Shown here: positions 1-7,733 of the stretch, piece after piece
Position numbering within the stretch: the stretch's first letter is position 1
Layout: every line of letters begins with the position of its first letter
NCBI GenBank assembly: GCA_024690865.1
Contig: JAILON010000084.1
Span: forward strand, 1 to 40,668
Origin: Treponema sp.
Lineage (GTDB): Bacteria; Spirochaetota; Spirochaetia; Treponematales; Treponemataceae
Direction: 5' to 3'
DNA: 40,668 nt
Made by a program: the position numbers and the translations under genes
The notes under the pieces: generated by a model
What the model saw: the letters and a program-made list of their open reading frames with translations, nothing else
The model's database searches: none
What the model was told of the DNA's origin: nothing

Positions 1-2
1 AT

Positions 3-89
3 CCGGGACCGGTGAAGCCATGCGGAGACGGGGGCGATTTTCCCGGGTGCAACGAACTGTCTGAGCACGAGGTATCAGGTAAAATATGA
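3..89 (+). CDS. 3' end of an unrecognised upstream gene
   Basis: An open frame enters from the left edge and ends with TGA at 87-89. This stop overlaps the ATG of the next gene at 86-88 (ATGA), the usual arrangement for translational coupling in an operon. Only 28 codons are visible, rich in Gly, Pro and Cys, and I do not recognise the family. Another open frame (stop at 61-63) also enters from the left, so the choice rests only on the ATGA overlap. Confidence 0.35.
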   Translation, partial: PGPVKPCGDGGDFPGCNELSEHEVSGKI

Positions 90-589
90 ACATCAAATTT
101 CTAGTCCTTGACGTTGACGGCACGCTCACCGACGGCAAGATCTACATGGGGGCGGACGGCGAGCTGTTCAAGGCGTTCGACGTGAAGGACGGCTATGGAA
201 TAGCAGTCCTTCTTCCCAAGGCCGGGATTGTCCCGGTCATCATCACCTCGCGGGTGAGCGCCATAGTCGCGGGCCGCTGCCGGGAGCTGGGAATACGGGA
301 AGTCCACCAAGGCTGCCGCGACAAGCTGCTGACCCTCCGCAAGCTCCTGCAGGATTTTTCCGCGCGGGACGGCAGGGAATACACCATGGGGAACGTCGCC
401 TACATGGGCGACGACATACCGGACCTGGAGTGCATGACGCTCGTGAAGCAGGCCGGTGGAATCGCCGCCTGCCCTGCGGACGCAGTCGGGGAGGTAAAGG
501 CCGCGGCCGACTTCGTATCTTCCAGGAACGGAGGGAACGGAGCCGTACGGGATGCCATAGGCTGGATCAGCAGTATCGTTACGGAATGA
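86..589 (+). CDS. kdsC: HAD-family phosphatase, KdsC type (KDO-8-phosphate phosphatase-like)
   Basis: The 167-residue product has the layout of small type C0 HAD phosphatases. The catalytic motif DVDGTLTDG starts at residue 9 (nucleophile D9, acid/base D11), and a late YMGDDIPDLE motif supplies the magnesium-binding aspartates. There is no cap domain, as expected for KdsC, a tetramer that removes phosphate from 3-deoxy-manno-octulosonate 8-phosphate on the way to CMP-KDO. Length matches the family. Related phosphatases act on sialic-acid-type sugars or form the C-terminus of CMP-sugar synthetases, so the exact substrate is uncertain; many treponemes lack classical LPS, which favours a nonulosonate or other surface-sugar role. 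It is probably coupled to the gene on its left. No Shine-Dalgarno of note precedes the ATG. Confidence 0.8.
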   Translation: MNIKFLVLDVDGTLTDGKIYMGADGELFKAFDVKDGYGIAVLLPKAGIVPVIITSRVSAIVAGRCRELGIREVHQGCRDKLLTLRKLLQDFSARDGREYTMGNVAYMGDDIPDLECMTLVKQAGGIAACPADAVGEVKAAADFVSSRNGGNGAVRDAIGWISSIVTE

Positions 590-789
590 AACCGGCATAA
601 AAGCCCAGCGACTCCGCCAGCCTACCGCGGACGCGATGGCAACAAGGTAGCGTGGCTCCGCCAGCTTGCTACGGACACCGTGACAACTTGCCGCGGGCAC
701 CGTAGCAACAGTCACAGCGACTCTGACAACCTACCACGAGCGCTCCGGCAACAAGGCAGAATGACTCCGGCAATGTGCCGGAGCGGAGG
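590..789. repeat. Degenerate ~43-bp intergenic repeats
   Basis: About 200 bases between two convergent genes hold three or four diverged copies of a unit resembling AGCGACTCCGCCAGCCTACC followed by CGGAC...GGCAACAAGG. Copies begin near 607, 649 and 716, with a stub near 760. No gene or terminator is seen. Confidence 0.45.
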
Positions 790-2994
790 CTACACTCCTA
801 CCGTTCTGTCCTCGCCCGCACCAAAACGGACAAAGTCCAACGTATCCGTCCTCGTGTTCACCAGCATAACGTCCCACAGTTCCTGGGTCACCGTATGCAT
901 CGCGCGGTCGTAGGTAACAGAACCTTCCGGTTTCTTATCCTTAAAGTCTTCGCATTTTGCACACCCGATGGAAACTATCGGGAACGCGTGCTCCCTATTT
1001 ATCTGGTCGGAATGGTTGTGTCCGTGGACATACCCCAGTATCCTGCCGCCATCCTTCACATACTGCTCCAAAGTTGCCAGCATCCGGGAGCTGTTGCGGA
1101 TGTTCTTGTTCCAATAGTGCATTTCCGGCAGAAGGGGCACATGCGACAGCACAAGCACCTTATAGCCCCCCGGTGTTTCAGCCAAGGTATCGCGGACCCA
1201 GTCCACTTCCTCGTCGGGAAATCCGTAGCGCTGCTCCTGGGTCACATCGAACGACCACAGGACCAGCATCCGCAGCTTGTGGCTGTCTATGTCCACATGA
1301 TAGTACGGACCTTCCTTCCCCAGGTACAGGGAACTCTGCGTTTCCACATCCAGAAGTTCGGGATTGCCCTTGCAGTAGTTGCAGTCGTGGTTTCCCAACA
1401 CAGGATAGAACGGTACGCCCAGCGACTTCATGTCGCCCAGAAGCCTCCCCACCCATTCCGTCGTGATTGCCGCGGGCGTGATTCCGTCGGTGAAATCGCC
1501 CAAATGTATCAAGCCGTCAAAGCCCACCGCCCCGTTCACGCGCGACAGGTTGTAGACGGTGTCTTCCCATCCGCCGTTCACGACATAATGGTTGTCCGTC
1601 AAAAGGCCAAACGCAAGCGTGTCCGCGTCCTTCCGATCCTTTACCGACCGCACGGTTTTTTCCAGCTCTTCCTCAAAATACGGCTTCGGTTCGTAAGGCC
1701 TGTAAGTCCGCAGGAGGGAACAGCCCGCCGCCAAAGCGTCCGCGTCGGCCTGCGAAACATCCCCTCCGTCCTTCCTCCTGGCAACGACCCTCACCCAGCC
1801 GTGCCCCGTGAATTCATGGGGAGCACTCTTCCACCCCCCGTCCTCCCGCAGGTTTCCGCTATAACTGGCCCAGTTGCCATCTTCCTGATAGCAGAAGGTA
1901 TGCATGAGGCGGTCCTCCACCTCCTCGCCATACATGGCCAGCCGGTACTCGTAGCCTTCCGCCCCAAACTCCAGCCTGTCGCCTCCGTTCACTTCAAGGA
2001 CGTGAAAGTCTGCAAGACTGTTCCTCTCATTCCTCTTGAAAAGCCCCGTCTCCTCGTCCACCGACGTTTCCGGAATGAAGCTCATGCGGTGCACCCGCTT
2101 GCCCACATAGCATTCGGGCACGTTCGTAAAGATGTCCGTCACCCCCAGCGATGCAAGTTCGTCAAAGTTCTGCAGGGTTATTTCGCCCTGGTTCGGGTAC
2201 AGGGTCTCGGTCGGATTGCCCCACACCCGGATGGGGAGCGGCGTCTTGCTCCGTATGTCCTCTACATCCAGATGGGCACGGGCAGGATGCAGGGCATCCA
2301 CATCATGGCCCTGGGCAAACTCCAGGCACGCGGCCTCGGATGCGTTCAGAATGCCCGTCTTGACCGTCGGATCCAACTGCTTCGCGAGGATGATTGAATC
2401 GGGATTGAACGACGAATAAACGATGCTGTCCTCAAGCCCATACTCCTTCACGATTGCCAGAATCTTTTCCTCAATCCCTTCGTAGCGGGTCCTGTTGGTC
2501 TTGAGCTCGATGTTTATCTTCAGGCCATTCTTCTTACAGTACGGTCCCACCAGGTCAAACACCTGGCGTATGGTAGGAATGCGGGCATGCCGGTACAGGA
2601 AAGACCGCTTGCCTATCGTAATCCTCGGATGGTAGGGAATATCCAGCCGCTGCAGCTCGGCCAGCGTCATATCGGCGACAGCCCCCTTCCCGTTCGTCGT
2701 ACGGTCCACGGTTTCATCGTGGATGACGACAACCTCCCCATCCTTGGACAGGTGGATGTCCAGCTCTATCCCGGCCACAGGCAGCTGGCAGGCCGCCTTG
2801 AACGCAGGCAGGGTATTTTCGGGATAGGCGTAGCTGCACCCCCTGTGTGCCCATATATTGATCGTGTGCTCGCTGTCCGCAACAATAGGAAGGTTCTTCA
2901 TAGCTTCGTTTCCCGTACAACTGATGCAACCGGCGCTCAGCCCGCAGGCCAGCAGCGTCCATAGCGTCCATACATAAGACTGTCTTCGCTTCAT
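790..2994 (-). CDS. Lipoprotein: glycerophosphodiester phosphodiesterase fused to calcineurin-like phosphoesterase
   Basis: The 734-residue product has an N-terminal signal with a lipobox LSAGC (Cys23), so it should be anchored on the periplasmic or outer surface. Residues ~45-290 are a GDPD TIM barrel: H50-R51-G, PENT at 58-61, E77/D79 and H92 are the metal-binding and catalytic positions. A linker of about 150 residues, possibly beta-rich, follows. From about residue 455 comes a calcineurin-like metallophosphoesterase with TDNH, GDF, GNHD, SHVPL and GHNH motifs. GDPD releases glycerol 3-phosphate from deacylated phospholipids, and the second domain could remove that phosphate; this coupling is inference. 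The start is set by the promoter ending 9 bases upstream. It is convergent with kdsC. Confidence 0.85.
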   Translation of the reverse strand: MKRRQSYVWTLWTLLACGLSAGCISCTGNEAMKNLPIVADSEHTINIWAHRGCSYAYPENTLPAFKAACQLPVAGIELDIHLSKDGEVVVIHDETVDRTTNGKGAVADMTLAELQRLDIPYHPRITIGKRSFLYRHARIPTIRQVFDLVGPYCKKNGLKINIELKTNRTRYEGIEEKILAIVKEYGLEDSIVYSSFNPDSIILAKQLDPTVKTGILNASEAACLEFAQGHDVDALHPARAHLDVEDIRSKTPLPIRVWGNPTETLYPNQGEITLQNFDELASLGVTDIFTNVPECYVGKRVHRMSFIPETSVDEETGLFKRNERNSLADFHVLEVNGGDRLEFGAEGYEYRLAMYGEEVEDRLMHTFCYQEDGNWASYSGNLREDGGWKSAPHEFTGHGWVRVVARRKDGGDVSQADADALAAGCSLLRTYRPYEPKPYFEEELEKTVRSVKDRKDADTLAFGLLTDNHYVVNGGWEDTVYNLSRVNGAVGFDGLIHLGDFTDGITPAAITTEWVGRLLGDMKSLGVPFYPVLGNHDCNYCKGNPELLDVETQSSLYLGKEGPYYHVDIDSHKLRMLVLWSFDVTQEQRYGFPDEEVDWVRDTLAETPGGYKVLVLSHVPLLPEMHYWNKNIRNSSRMLATLEQYVKDGGRILGYVHGHNHSDQINREHAFPIVSIGCAKCEDFKDKKPEGSVTYDRAMHTVTQELWDVMLVNTRTDTLDFVRFGAGEDRTVGV

Positions 2995-3003
2995 CTTCGC
3001 ACG

Positions 3004-3032
3004 AGTATACAGCGATAGTTTCGCAATGTCAA
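3004..3032 (-). promoter_or_regulatory. Sigma70 promoter of the GDPD lipoprotein
   Basis: On the minus strand TTGACA (3027-3032) is followed by a 17-base spacer and TATACT (3004-3009). Only 9 bases separate the -10 box from the ATG at 2994, so the mRNA should have a leader of about 2-3 bases. Confidence 0.8.
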
Positions 3033-3180
3033 ACCAACACTACGGCCCCTAGGGAGACCCGCCTCCTCCCGCCTCCACCGTCCCTGCCATAACCGACTCC
3101 ACCCCCTCCTTCCGTCCCTTGATTCGTGTCCGTCCGCAACCGCCAATCCGCCCCGACCCGACCGCAGCTGCCCCACTCGG

Positions 3181-3209
3181 TTGATTTTTTTCTCCATTTG
3201 GAAGATACT
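3181..3209 (+). promoter_or_regulatory. Sigma70 promoter of purB, leaderless type
   Basis: TTGATT (3181-3186), a 17-base spacer and GATACT (3204-3209) lie exactly 6 bases before the purB ATG. Transcription should start at or next to the start codon. The same promoter rules out the earlier in-frame GTG at 3126. Confidence 0.7.
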
Positions 3210-3215
3210 GTCGGC

Positions 3216-4655
3216 ATGGAAACACGCAACATTTTTGAGAACATTTCGTCCATAGACCACAGGTATTCGCTCTCGGAAGCAAAGGCGTTCGAGGGGCTTT
3301 CAAAATACATTTCGGAAGAGGCCAGCATAAAGAGCTGCGCCAGGTGCGAGGCCGCACTGGTCAAGGCCCACCTCAAGGTCAGGGGGCAGCTGACCGCCGC
3401 CGCCGAAAAGGAGCTGGATTCCGTCGCCGACGCAATCGACCCCGAGGAGGTTTACCGGGAGGAGGAGAAGACCCGGCACAACATCCGCGCCCTGGTCAAC
3501 GTCATGAAAACCAAGGTTCCCGCCGACCTGGCCCCGCTCGTGCACCTGGGGGCGACCAGCGTAGACATCCTGGACACCGCCCTGTCATGCCGTATGCGCG
3601 ACGTGACTCAGCATGTCGTCCTGCCCTCCCTCATCGCGCTTGAGAAGTCCCTCTGCGCCATTGCCGACCGCGATGCCGAAACCCCGCAGGTGGGCCGCAC
3701 GCACGGGCAGCACGCCGTCCCGATCACCTTCGGCTGGTCCATTGCGGAGTTCGTCTCCCGCCTGGGCAAGTCCATCCTCCGCATAGACGAGCTTTCCCGC
3801 CAGCTCAAGGGCAAGCTCGCCGGCCCCGTCGGCTCCTACAACGGCCCCAGCATGATCGTGAAGGATCCGGAGCAGTTGGAAGCCGAGTACATGCACTTCC
3901 TGGGCCTGGAGCCGTCCGAATATTCCAACCAGCTGGTGGAGCCGGAATATCTTTTGCGCCTCCTGCTTGAGTTCAACGTCGCATTCGGCATCATCGCGAA
4001 CCTCGCGGACGACCTGCGCAACTTGCAGCGGAGCGAGATAGGCGAGGTCTTCGAGTACTTCTCCTCAACCCAGGTGGGCTCGTCCACCATGCCCCAGAAG
4101 CGGAACCCCTGGAACAGCGAGCACGTCAAGTCATTGTGGAAGGCGATGAGCCCCCGCGTGCTCACCTTCTACATGGACCAGATTTCCGAGCACCAGAGGG
4201 ACCTGACCAACTCGGCCAGCCAGCGCTTCATCGCCGACTACGTGGCGGGCTTCACGATGGCCATAGACAGGATGGCCTCTGTCGTCTCCGGCCTGCAGGC
4301 AGACAAGGAGTCCATGGCCCGCAACCTGGACGGGGCGGGCGGCAAGGTCAAGGGCGGCGTCCTCGCCGAACCGGCCTACATCCTGCTGGGCGAAGCCGGT
4401 GTGAACGACGGCCACGAAATCATACGGAAGATAACGCTTGAGGCGGAGAAGTCCGGCAAGACCTTCTTTGAGGTGCTCAAGACCCATACGGATGCCTTCG
4501 CCAAGATAACCGCCCAGCTGGAAAAGCTCGGCATCGCCAATCCGGAGGCATTCTTCGAGCATCCGGCCAACTACCGGGGCCTTGCGGGCACGAAGTCCCG
4601 CCGCCTCGCGCAGAAGTACCAGGCCCTCATGGAGGGGCTGGAGAAAAAAGCCTAA
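3216..4655 (+). CDS. purB: Adenylosuccinate lyase
   Basis: The 479-residue product belongs to the fumarase/aspartase superfamily. It has the signature GSSTMPQKRNP (residues 288-298), which carries the flexible catalytic loop, and the upstream GRTHGQHAVPITFG segment with the catalytic histidine. The N-terminal segment RYSLSEAKAFEGLSKYISEE fits adenylosuccinate lyase better than argininosuccinate lyase. It cleaves adenylosuccinate to AMP and SAICAR to AICAR plus fumarate in purine synthesis, as a cytoplasmic tetramer. The ATG at 3216 is chosen because the family starts there and the promoter ends at 3209. A Gfo/Idh/MocA gene follows after 12 bases, probably in the same transcript. Confidence 0.92.
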   Translation: METRNIFENISSIDHRYSLSEAKAFEGLSKYISEEASIKSCARCEAALVKAHLKVRGQLTAAAEKELDSVADAIDPEEVYREEEKTRHNIRALVNVMKTKVPADLAPLVHLGATSVDILDTALSCRMRDVTQHVVLPSLIALEKSLCAIADRDAETPQVGRTHGQHAVPITFGWSIAEFVSRLGKSILRIDELSRQLKGKLAGPVGSYNGPSMIVKDPEQLEAEYMHFLGLEPSEYSNQLVEPEYLLRLLLEFNVAFGIIANLADDLRNLQRSEIGEVFEYFSSTQVGSSTMPQKRNPWNSEHVKSLWKAMSPRVLTFYMDQISEHQRDLTNSASQRFIADYVAGFTMAIDRMASVVSGLQADKESMARNLDGAGGKVKGGVLAEPAYILLGEAGVNDGHEIIRKITLEAEKSGKTFFEVLKTHTDAFAKITAQLEKLGIANPEAFFEHPANYRGLAGTKSRRLAQKYQALMEGLEKKA

Positions 4656-4667
4656 CCGGAAGCGACG

Positions 4668-5693
4668 ATGGCGGTGAACAGCCAGTACACGGCGGCCCTT
4701 GTGGGCTGCGGCAGGATCGGATACAGCCTGGGCCTGGACGCGAAGCGCGAGCAGCCCGCCAGCCACACGATGGCCCTCCTCGACAACAGGAGGATACGGC
4801 TTGTGGCCGGGTGCGACAGCGACATAGGCAAACTTTCGGTCTGGCACAAGGCCGTCCCCGGGGCAAAAAGCTACCAGCGCAGCGAGGACATGTACCGGGA
4901 GGTCCATCCCGACATCATCACGGTCGCCGTGCCGGAGGAATTCCACAAGAGCGAGGCGCTTGCCGCCATAGCCGCCCGCCCCAAGCTGGTCATACTGGAA
5001 AAGCCCGTCGCCCTCAACTCCCGCGAGGCGCAGGACATAAAGAACGCTTCGGTGGAGGCGGGCGTTCCCGTGATGATAAACCACGAGCGCCGCTTTGCCG
5101 AGGACTACAAGAAGGCAAAGGCCTGCATGGCGGGAATCGGCTGCCTCCAAAGCATCTACGCCTTCCTCTCCTCCAGCCTCTGCCTCTACGACAGGAAGGG
5201 CGAGTCCACCGGGGCGTTCAGCCTCTTCCATGACGGAACCCATCTGGTGGACGCAGTGATGTACTTCCTCGGCGACCCGCCGTCGCTCGGCCAGTCCCTG
5301 CTGACCGGCATATACAAGGATGAAAAGGGAAGCATCCGCCAGCTTTCCGCCCACTGGGCAACGGACAAATGCCCCGACATAACGGTGACGATGAGCGGCA
5401 GGGCGCGCTACTTTGGCTTCGAAATACAGCTGAACGGAACGGAGGGGAGGATCTGCATCGGCAACTCCTACCTCAAGATATACCAGCGCAAGGACTCGCC
5501 CCTGTACACGGGATTCTTCTCGCTCGTAAGCGACAAGGAAGCCGGCAAGATAGAAAAGACCCGCTACTTTTCCAATATGGTCCAGAATGCCGTGGATTTC
5601 CTGGACGGAAAGGCCCCGCTCCTTTCCCCGATAGACACGGGCATCAAGGACCTGCTCATCCTCGAGGACATAAAGAGCAGCCTGTACCGCTAG
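4668..5693 (+). CDS. Gfo/Idh/MocA family NAD(P)-dependent oxidoreductase
   Basis: The 341-residue product has an N-terminal Rossmann fold with GCGRIG (residues 13-18) and the family motif EKPVALN (111-117) that closes the nucleotide site. A MINHERRF segment and an alpha/beta substrate domain follow. Such enzymes oxidise, reduce or rearrange sugars, inositols or related polyols; the substrate cannot be read here. It sits 12 bases after purB with a GGAAG-type ribosome site. A sugar-nucleotide role would suit the nearby KdsC-type gene, but this is weak inference. It converges on the YbaK gene with no clear terminator between them. Confidence 0.85.
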   Translation: MAVNSQYTAALVGCGRIGYSLGLDAKREQPASHTMALLDNRRIRLVAGCDSDIGKLSVWHKAVPGAKSYQRSEDMYREVHPDIITVAVPEEFHKSEALAAIAARPKLVILEKPVALNSREAQDIKNASVEAGVPVMINHERRFAEDYKKAKACMAGIGCLQSIYAFLSSSLCLYDRKGESTGAFSLFHDGTHLVDAVMYFLGDPPSLGQSLLTGIYKDEKGSIRQLSAHWATDKCPDITVTMSGRARYFGFEIQLNGTEGRICIGNSYLKIYQRKDSPLYTGFFSLVSDKEAGKIEKTRYFSNMVQNAVDFLDGKAPLLSPIDTGIKDLLILEDIKSSLYR

Positions 5694-5815
5694 GCCCGCG
5701 CAACCGTTCGGACCGGGGGAGGACGGCGGGCAGCTTCCATGCTGGCCCCACGACCTTCGGACTGGCCCCCGGCGCAGGCAGGGCGCACAACCGACTGCAG
5801 GGCGCCACGCCCCCC

Positions 5816-6298
5816 CTACAGCTCCAGGTCGGTAACGGCAGCCTCCGTGGCCCGCACCAAATCATCGGGCCGTATCTTTATCTGCACCCCCCGCTGGCCC
5901 CCGCTTATGCACACCCGCTCGTGCAGGATGACGCTCTCATCTATGAACGTACGGAATTTCCGCTTCATCCCGATGGGACTGCAGCCGCCGCGTATGTAGC
6001 CAGTCAATGCCAAAAGCTCCTCCGGCTTTACCGGCGATAGCTCCCGGCAGCCCGCAGCCTGGCGTGCCTTCTTAAGGTTTATCTCGCTCACCGCGCTCTG
6101 GCAAAAGACGAGGACCTCCTTGTCCTCGCTGCGCATCACAATCGTCTTGAAGACCGTCTCCGGCGCAACCCCCAGTTTTTCCGCAGTCCGTGCGGCAGCC
6201 CCCCTCGCAAGCTCGTGCTCGCCGTCGTCCTCGTACTCGGCCGCCTCATAGTCAATTCCAAGGCCGTCCAATATCCGCATCGCGTTCGTCTTCTTCAT
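5816..6298 (-). CDS. ybaK: YbaK/EbsC-type aminoacyl-tRNA deacylase
   Basis: The 160-residue cytoplasmic protein fits the single-domain YbaK (Cys-tRNA(Pro) deacylase) family in length and motifs: FKTIVM with the conserved Lys51, and GYIRGGCSPIGMKRKF (residues 100-115), the glycine/proline loop that lines the editing pocket. It should hydrolyse mischarged Cys-tRNA(Pro) in trans. The first in-frame ATG upstream (6388) would run through the promoter and into repeat DNA, so the ATG at 6298, 6 bases after an extended -10 box, is preferred. Related YeaK and ProX editing proteins act on other mischarged tRNAs, so the specificity is provisional. Confidence 0.85.
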   Translation of the reverse strand: MKKTNAMRILDGLGIDYEAAEYEDDGEHELARGAAARTAEKLGVAPETVFKTIVMRSEDKEVLVFCQSAVSEINLKKARQAAGCRELSPVKPEELLALTGYIRGGCSPIGMKRKFRTFIDESVILHERVCISGGQRGVQIKIRPDDLVRATEAAVTDLEL

Positions 6299-6304
6299 GG
6301 GCCC

Positions 6305-6313
6305 ATTGTAGCA
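6305..6313 (-). promoter_or_regulatory. Extended -10 promoter of ybaK, leaderless type
   Basis: On the minus strand TGCTACAAT (-10 hexamer 6305-6310) is 6 bases before the ATG at 6298. No convincing -35 box is seen, consistent with an extended -10 promoter. Confidence 0.55.
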
Positions 6314-6355
6314 CAAACGGAAAAACTGTGCGACCGTCCCGCGGTGCGTCCCACG

Positions 6356-6610
6356 GAAATCAGTTTTTATCGGACGTACACGATGCAAAAACGTATAGCC
6401 TTGACGCTACGGCCCAACGGGCGAGGCGGTTCCCGCTGGGTATCCCCATACGCTCGCCGAGATTGCATTTATATCATACGCCTATCCAGCAAATGCGGAC
6501 AGGTCCACAAAAACTCCATGAGGCAATCAAATGCTCGCTACGGGGCCTACGCCCGCTGGGCCCCCGCTCCATACGTTTTTATGGATGATTCCCCCATGAA
6601 AACTGATTTC
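6356..6610. repeat. MITE-like palindromic element, copy 1
   Basis: The 255-bp element is bounded by perfect 12-bp inverted repeats, GAAATCAGTTTT (6356-6367) and AAAACTGATTTC (6599-6610). Inside, further complementary arms follow in order: AAACGTAT with ATACGTTT, and CCCAACGGGCG with a diverged CGCCCGCTGGG. The unit therefore folds as one long imperfect hairpin. It has no meaningful ORF. It lies between the divergent ybaK and aldo/keto reductase promoters. Copies occur at 10003 and, truncated, at 26589. Confidence 0.75.
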
Positions 6611-6630
6611 AATAGGCCCTCTCCCACGTC

Positions 6631-6660
6631 TTGAACAGGCCGCCAGACCGACTGTATAAT
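6631..6660 (+). promoter_or_regulatory. Sigma70 promoter of the aldo/keto reductase, leaderless type
   Basis: TTGAAC (6631-6636), an 18-base spacer and a perfect TATAAT (6655-6660) end 6 bases before the ATG at 6667. There is no Shine-Dalgarno site. Confidence 0.8.
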
Positions 6661-6666
6661 CGAAGC

Positions 6667-7656
6667 ATGTACAAGGCTTCTGAAAATCGTTACTCTACCA
6701 TCCCCTACAGGACCTGCGGCAAAAGCGGGCTCAAGCTCCCCGCCGTCTCGCTGGGCCTGTGGCACAACTTCGGCGACACGGGAAACTATTCCACCATGAA
6801 GGAAATCGTCTGCACGGCCTTCGACTCCGGCATCACGCACTTTGACCTGGCCAACAACTACGGGCCGGAACCCGGCAGTGCGGAACGGAACTTCGGCCGC
6901 CTCCTGAAGGAGGAGCTGGCTTCCTACCGGGACGAAATCATAGTCAGCACCAAGGCCGGCTACGACATGTGGCCCGGCCCCTACGGCAACTGGGGCAGCA
7001 GGAAGTACCTGCTGGCCAGCCTGGACCAGAGCCTCGCGCGCCTGGGACTGGACTACGTGGACATCTTCTACCACCACAGGATGGACCCCTACACCCCGCT
7101 GGAAGAAACGATGGGTGCCCTGGACCAGGCGGTGAAGAGCGGCAGGGCCCTGTATGCGGGAATCTCCAACTACGACGGCCCCACCATGAAAAAGGCGGCG
7201 GCCATACTGGAGAGGCTCAACTGCCCCTTCGTCATAAACCAGAACAGGTATTCGATATTCGACCGCACGATCGAACGGAACGGTCTTAAGGAGGCGGCAC
7301 GGGAATCGGGAAAGGGGCTCATCATCTTCAGCCCGCTGGAACAGGGGCTCCTGACCGACCGCTACCTGAACGGAATTCCGGCGGACAGCAGGATGCGCAC
7401 GGACGGCCGCTTCCTCAAGGATGGCGACCTGACCGAAAAGCGGCTGTCACAGATAAAGCGGCTCAACGAGATTGCACAGTCCCGGGGACAAAGCCTGGCA
7501 GGGATGGCCTTGGCGTGGATTCTGCGCGACAGTGCCGTAACCAGCGTCCTCGTCGGCGCGTCCAGGGCCTCACAGCTTTTGGACAACATCCGCTGTACGG
7601 AAAACACATCGTTCACTGCGGAAGAACTTGACGCAATAGACAAGGCCAGCCTGTAG
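6667..7656 (+). CDS. Aldo/keto reductase, YghZ / Kv-beta type
   Basis: The 329-residue product has the (beta/alpha)8 aldo/keto reductase fold. The catalytic tetrad is visible: D60 and Y65 in HFDLANNYGP, K96 in STKAGYD, and a histidine at 136-137 in FYHHRMD. The WPGPYGNWGSRKYL insertion is characteristic of the YghZ (L-glyceraldehyde 3-phosphate reductase) and Kv-beta branch. It probably uses NADPH to detoxify glyceraldehyde 3-phosphate enantiomers or methylglyoxal. The longer frame beginning at 6631 starts inside the promoter and is rejected. The gene is alone and converges on the Ste24 gene. Confidence 0.9.
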   Translation: MYKASENRYSTIPYRTCGKSGLKLPAVSLGLWHNFGDTGNYSTMKEIVCTAFDSGITHFDLANNYGPEPGSAERNFGRLLKEELASYRDEIIVSTKAGYDMWPGPYGNWGSRKYLLASLDQSLARLGLDYVDIFYHHRMDPYTPLEETMGALDQAVKSGRALYAGISNYDGPTMKKAAAILERLNCPFVINQNRYSIFDRTIERNGLKEAARESGKGLIIFSPLEQGLLTDRYLNGIPADSRMRTDGRFLKDGDLTEKRLSQIKRLNEIAQSRGQSLAGMALAWILRDSAVTSVLVGASRASQLLDNIRCTENTSFTAEELDAIDKASL

Positions 7657-7733
7657 CCCCGGAAGGGGCGGGCCGCAATCAACCGGCACGTCCCCCCGGC
7701 ACAGGCCGTCCCCGTCATCAGGGCAGCCCGCCG

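Noticed and set aside
775..2397. 540-codon open frame on the plus strand over the GDPD lipoprotein
   Set aside because: It mirrors the codon bias of the real reverse-strand gene, which has two complete enzyme domains and a perfect promoter; the plus-strand translation has no recognisable domain.
4131..5354. 407-codon reverse frame over purB and the oxidoreductase
   Set aside because: Shadow of two motif-complete genes in GC-rich DNA; no promoter or ribosome site.
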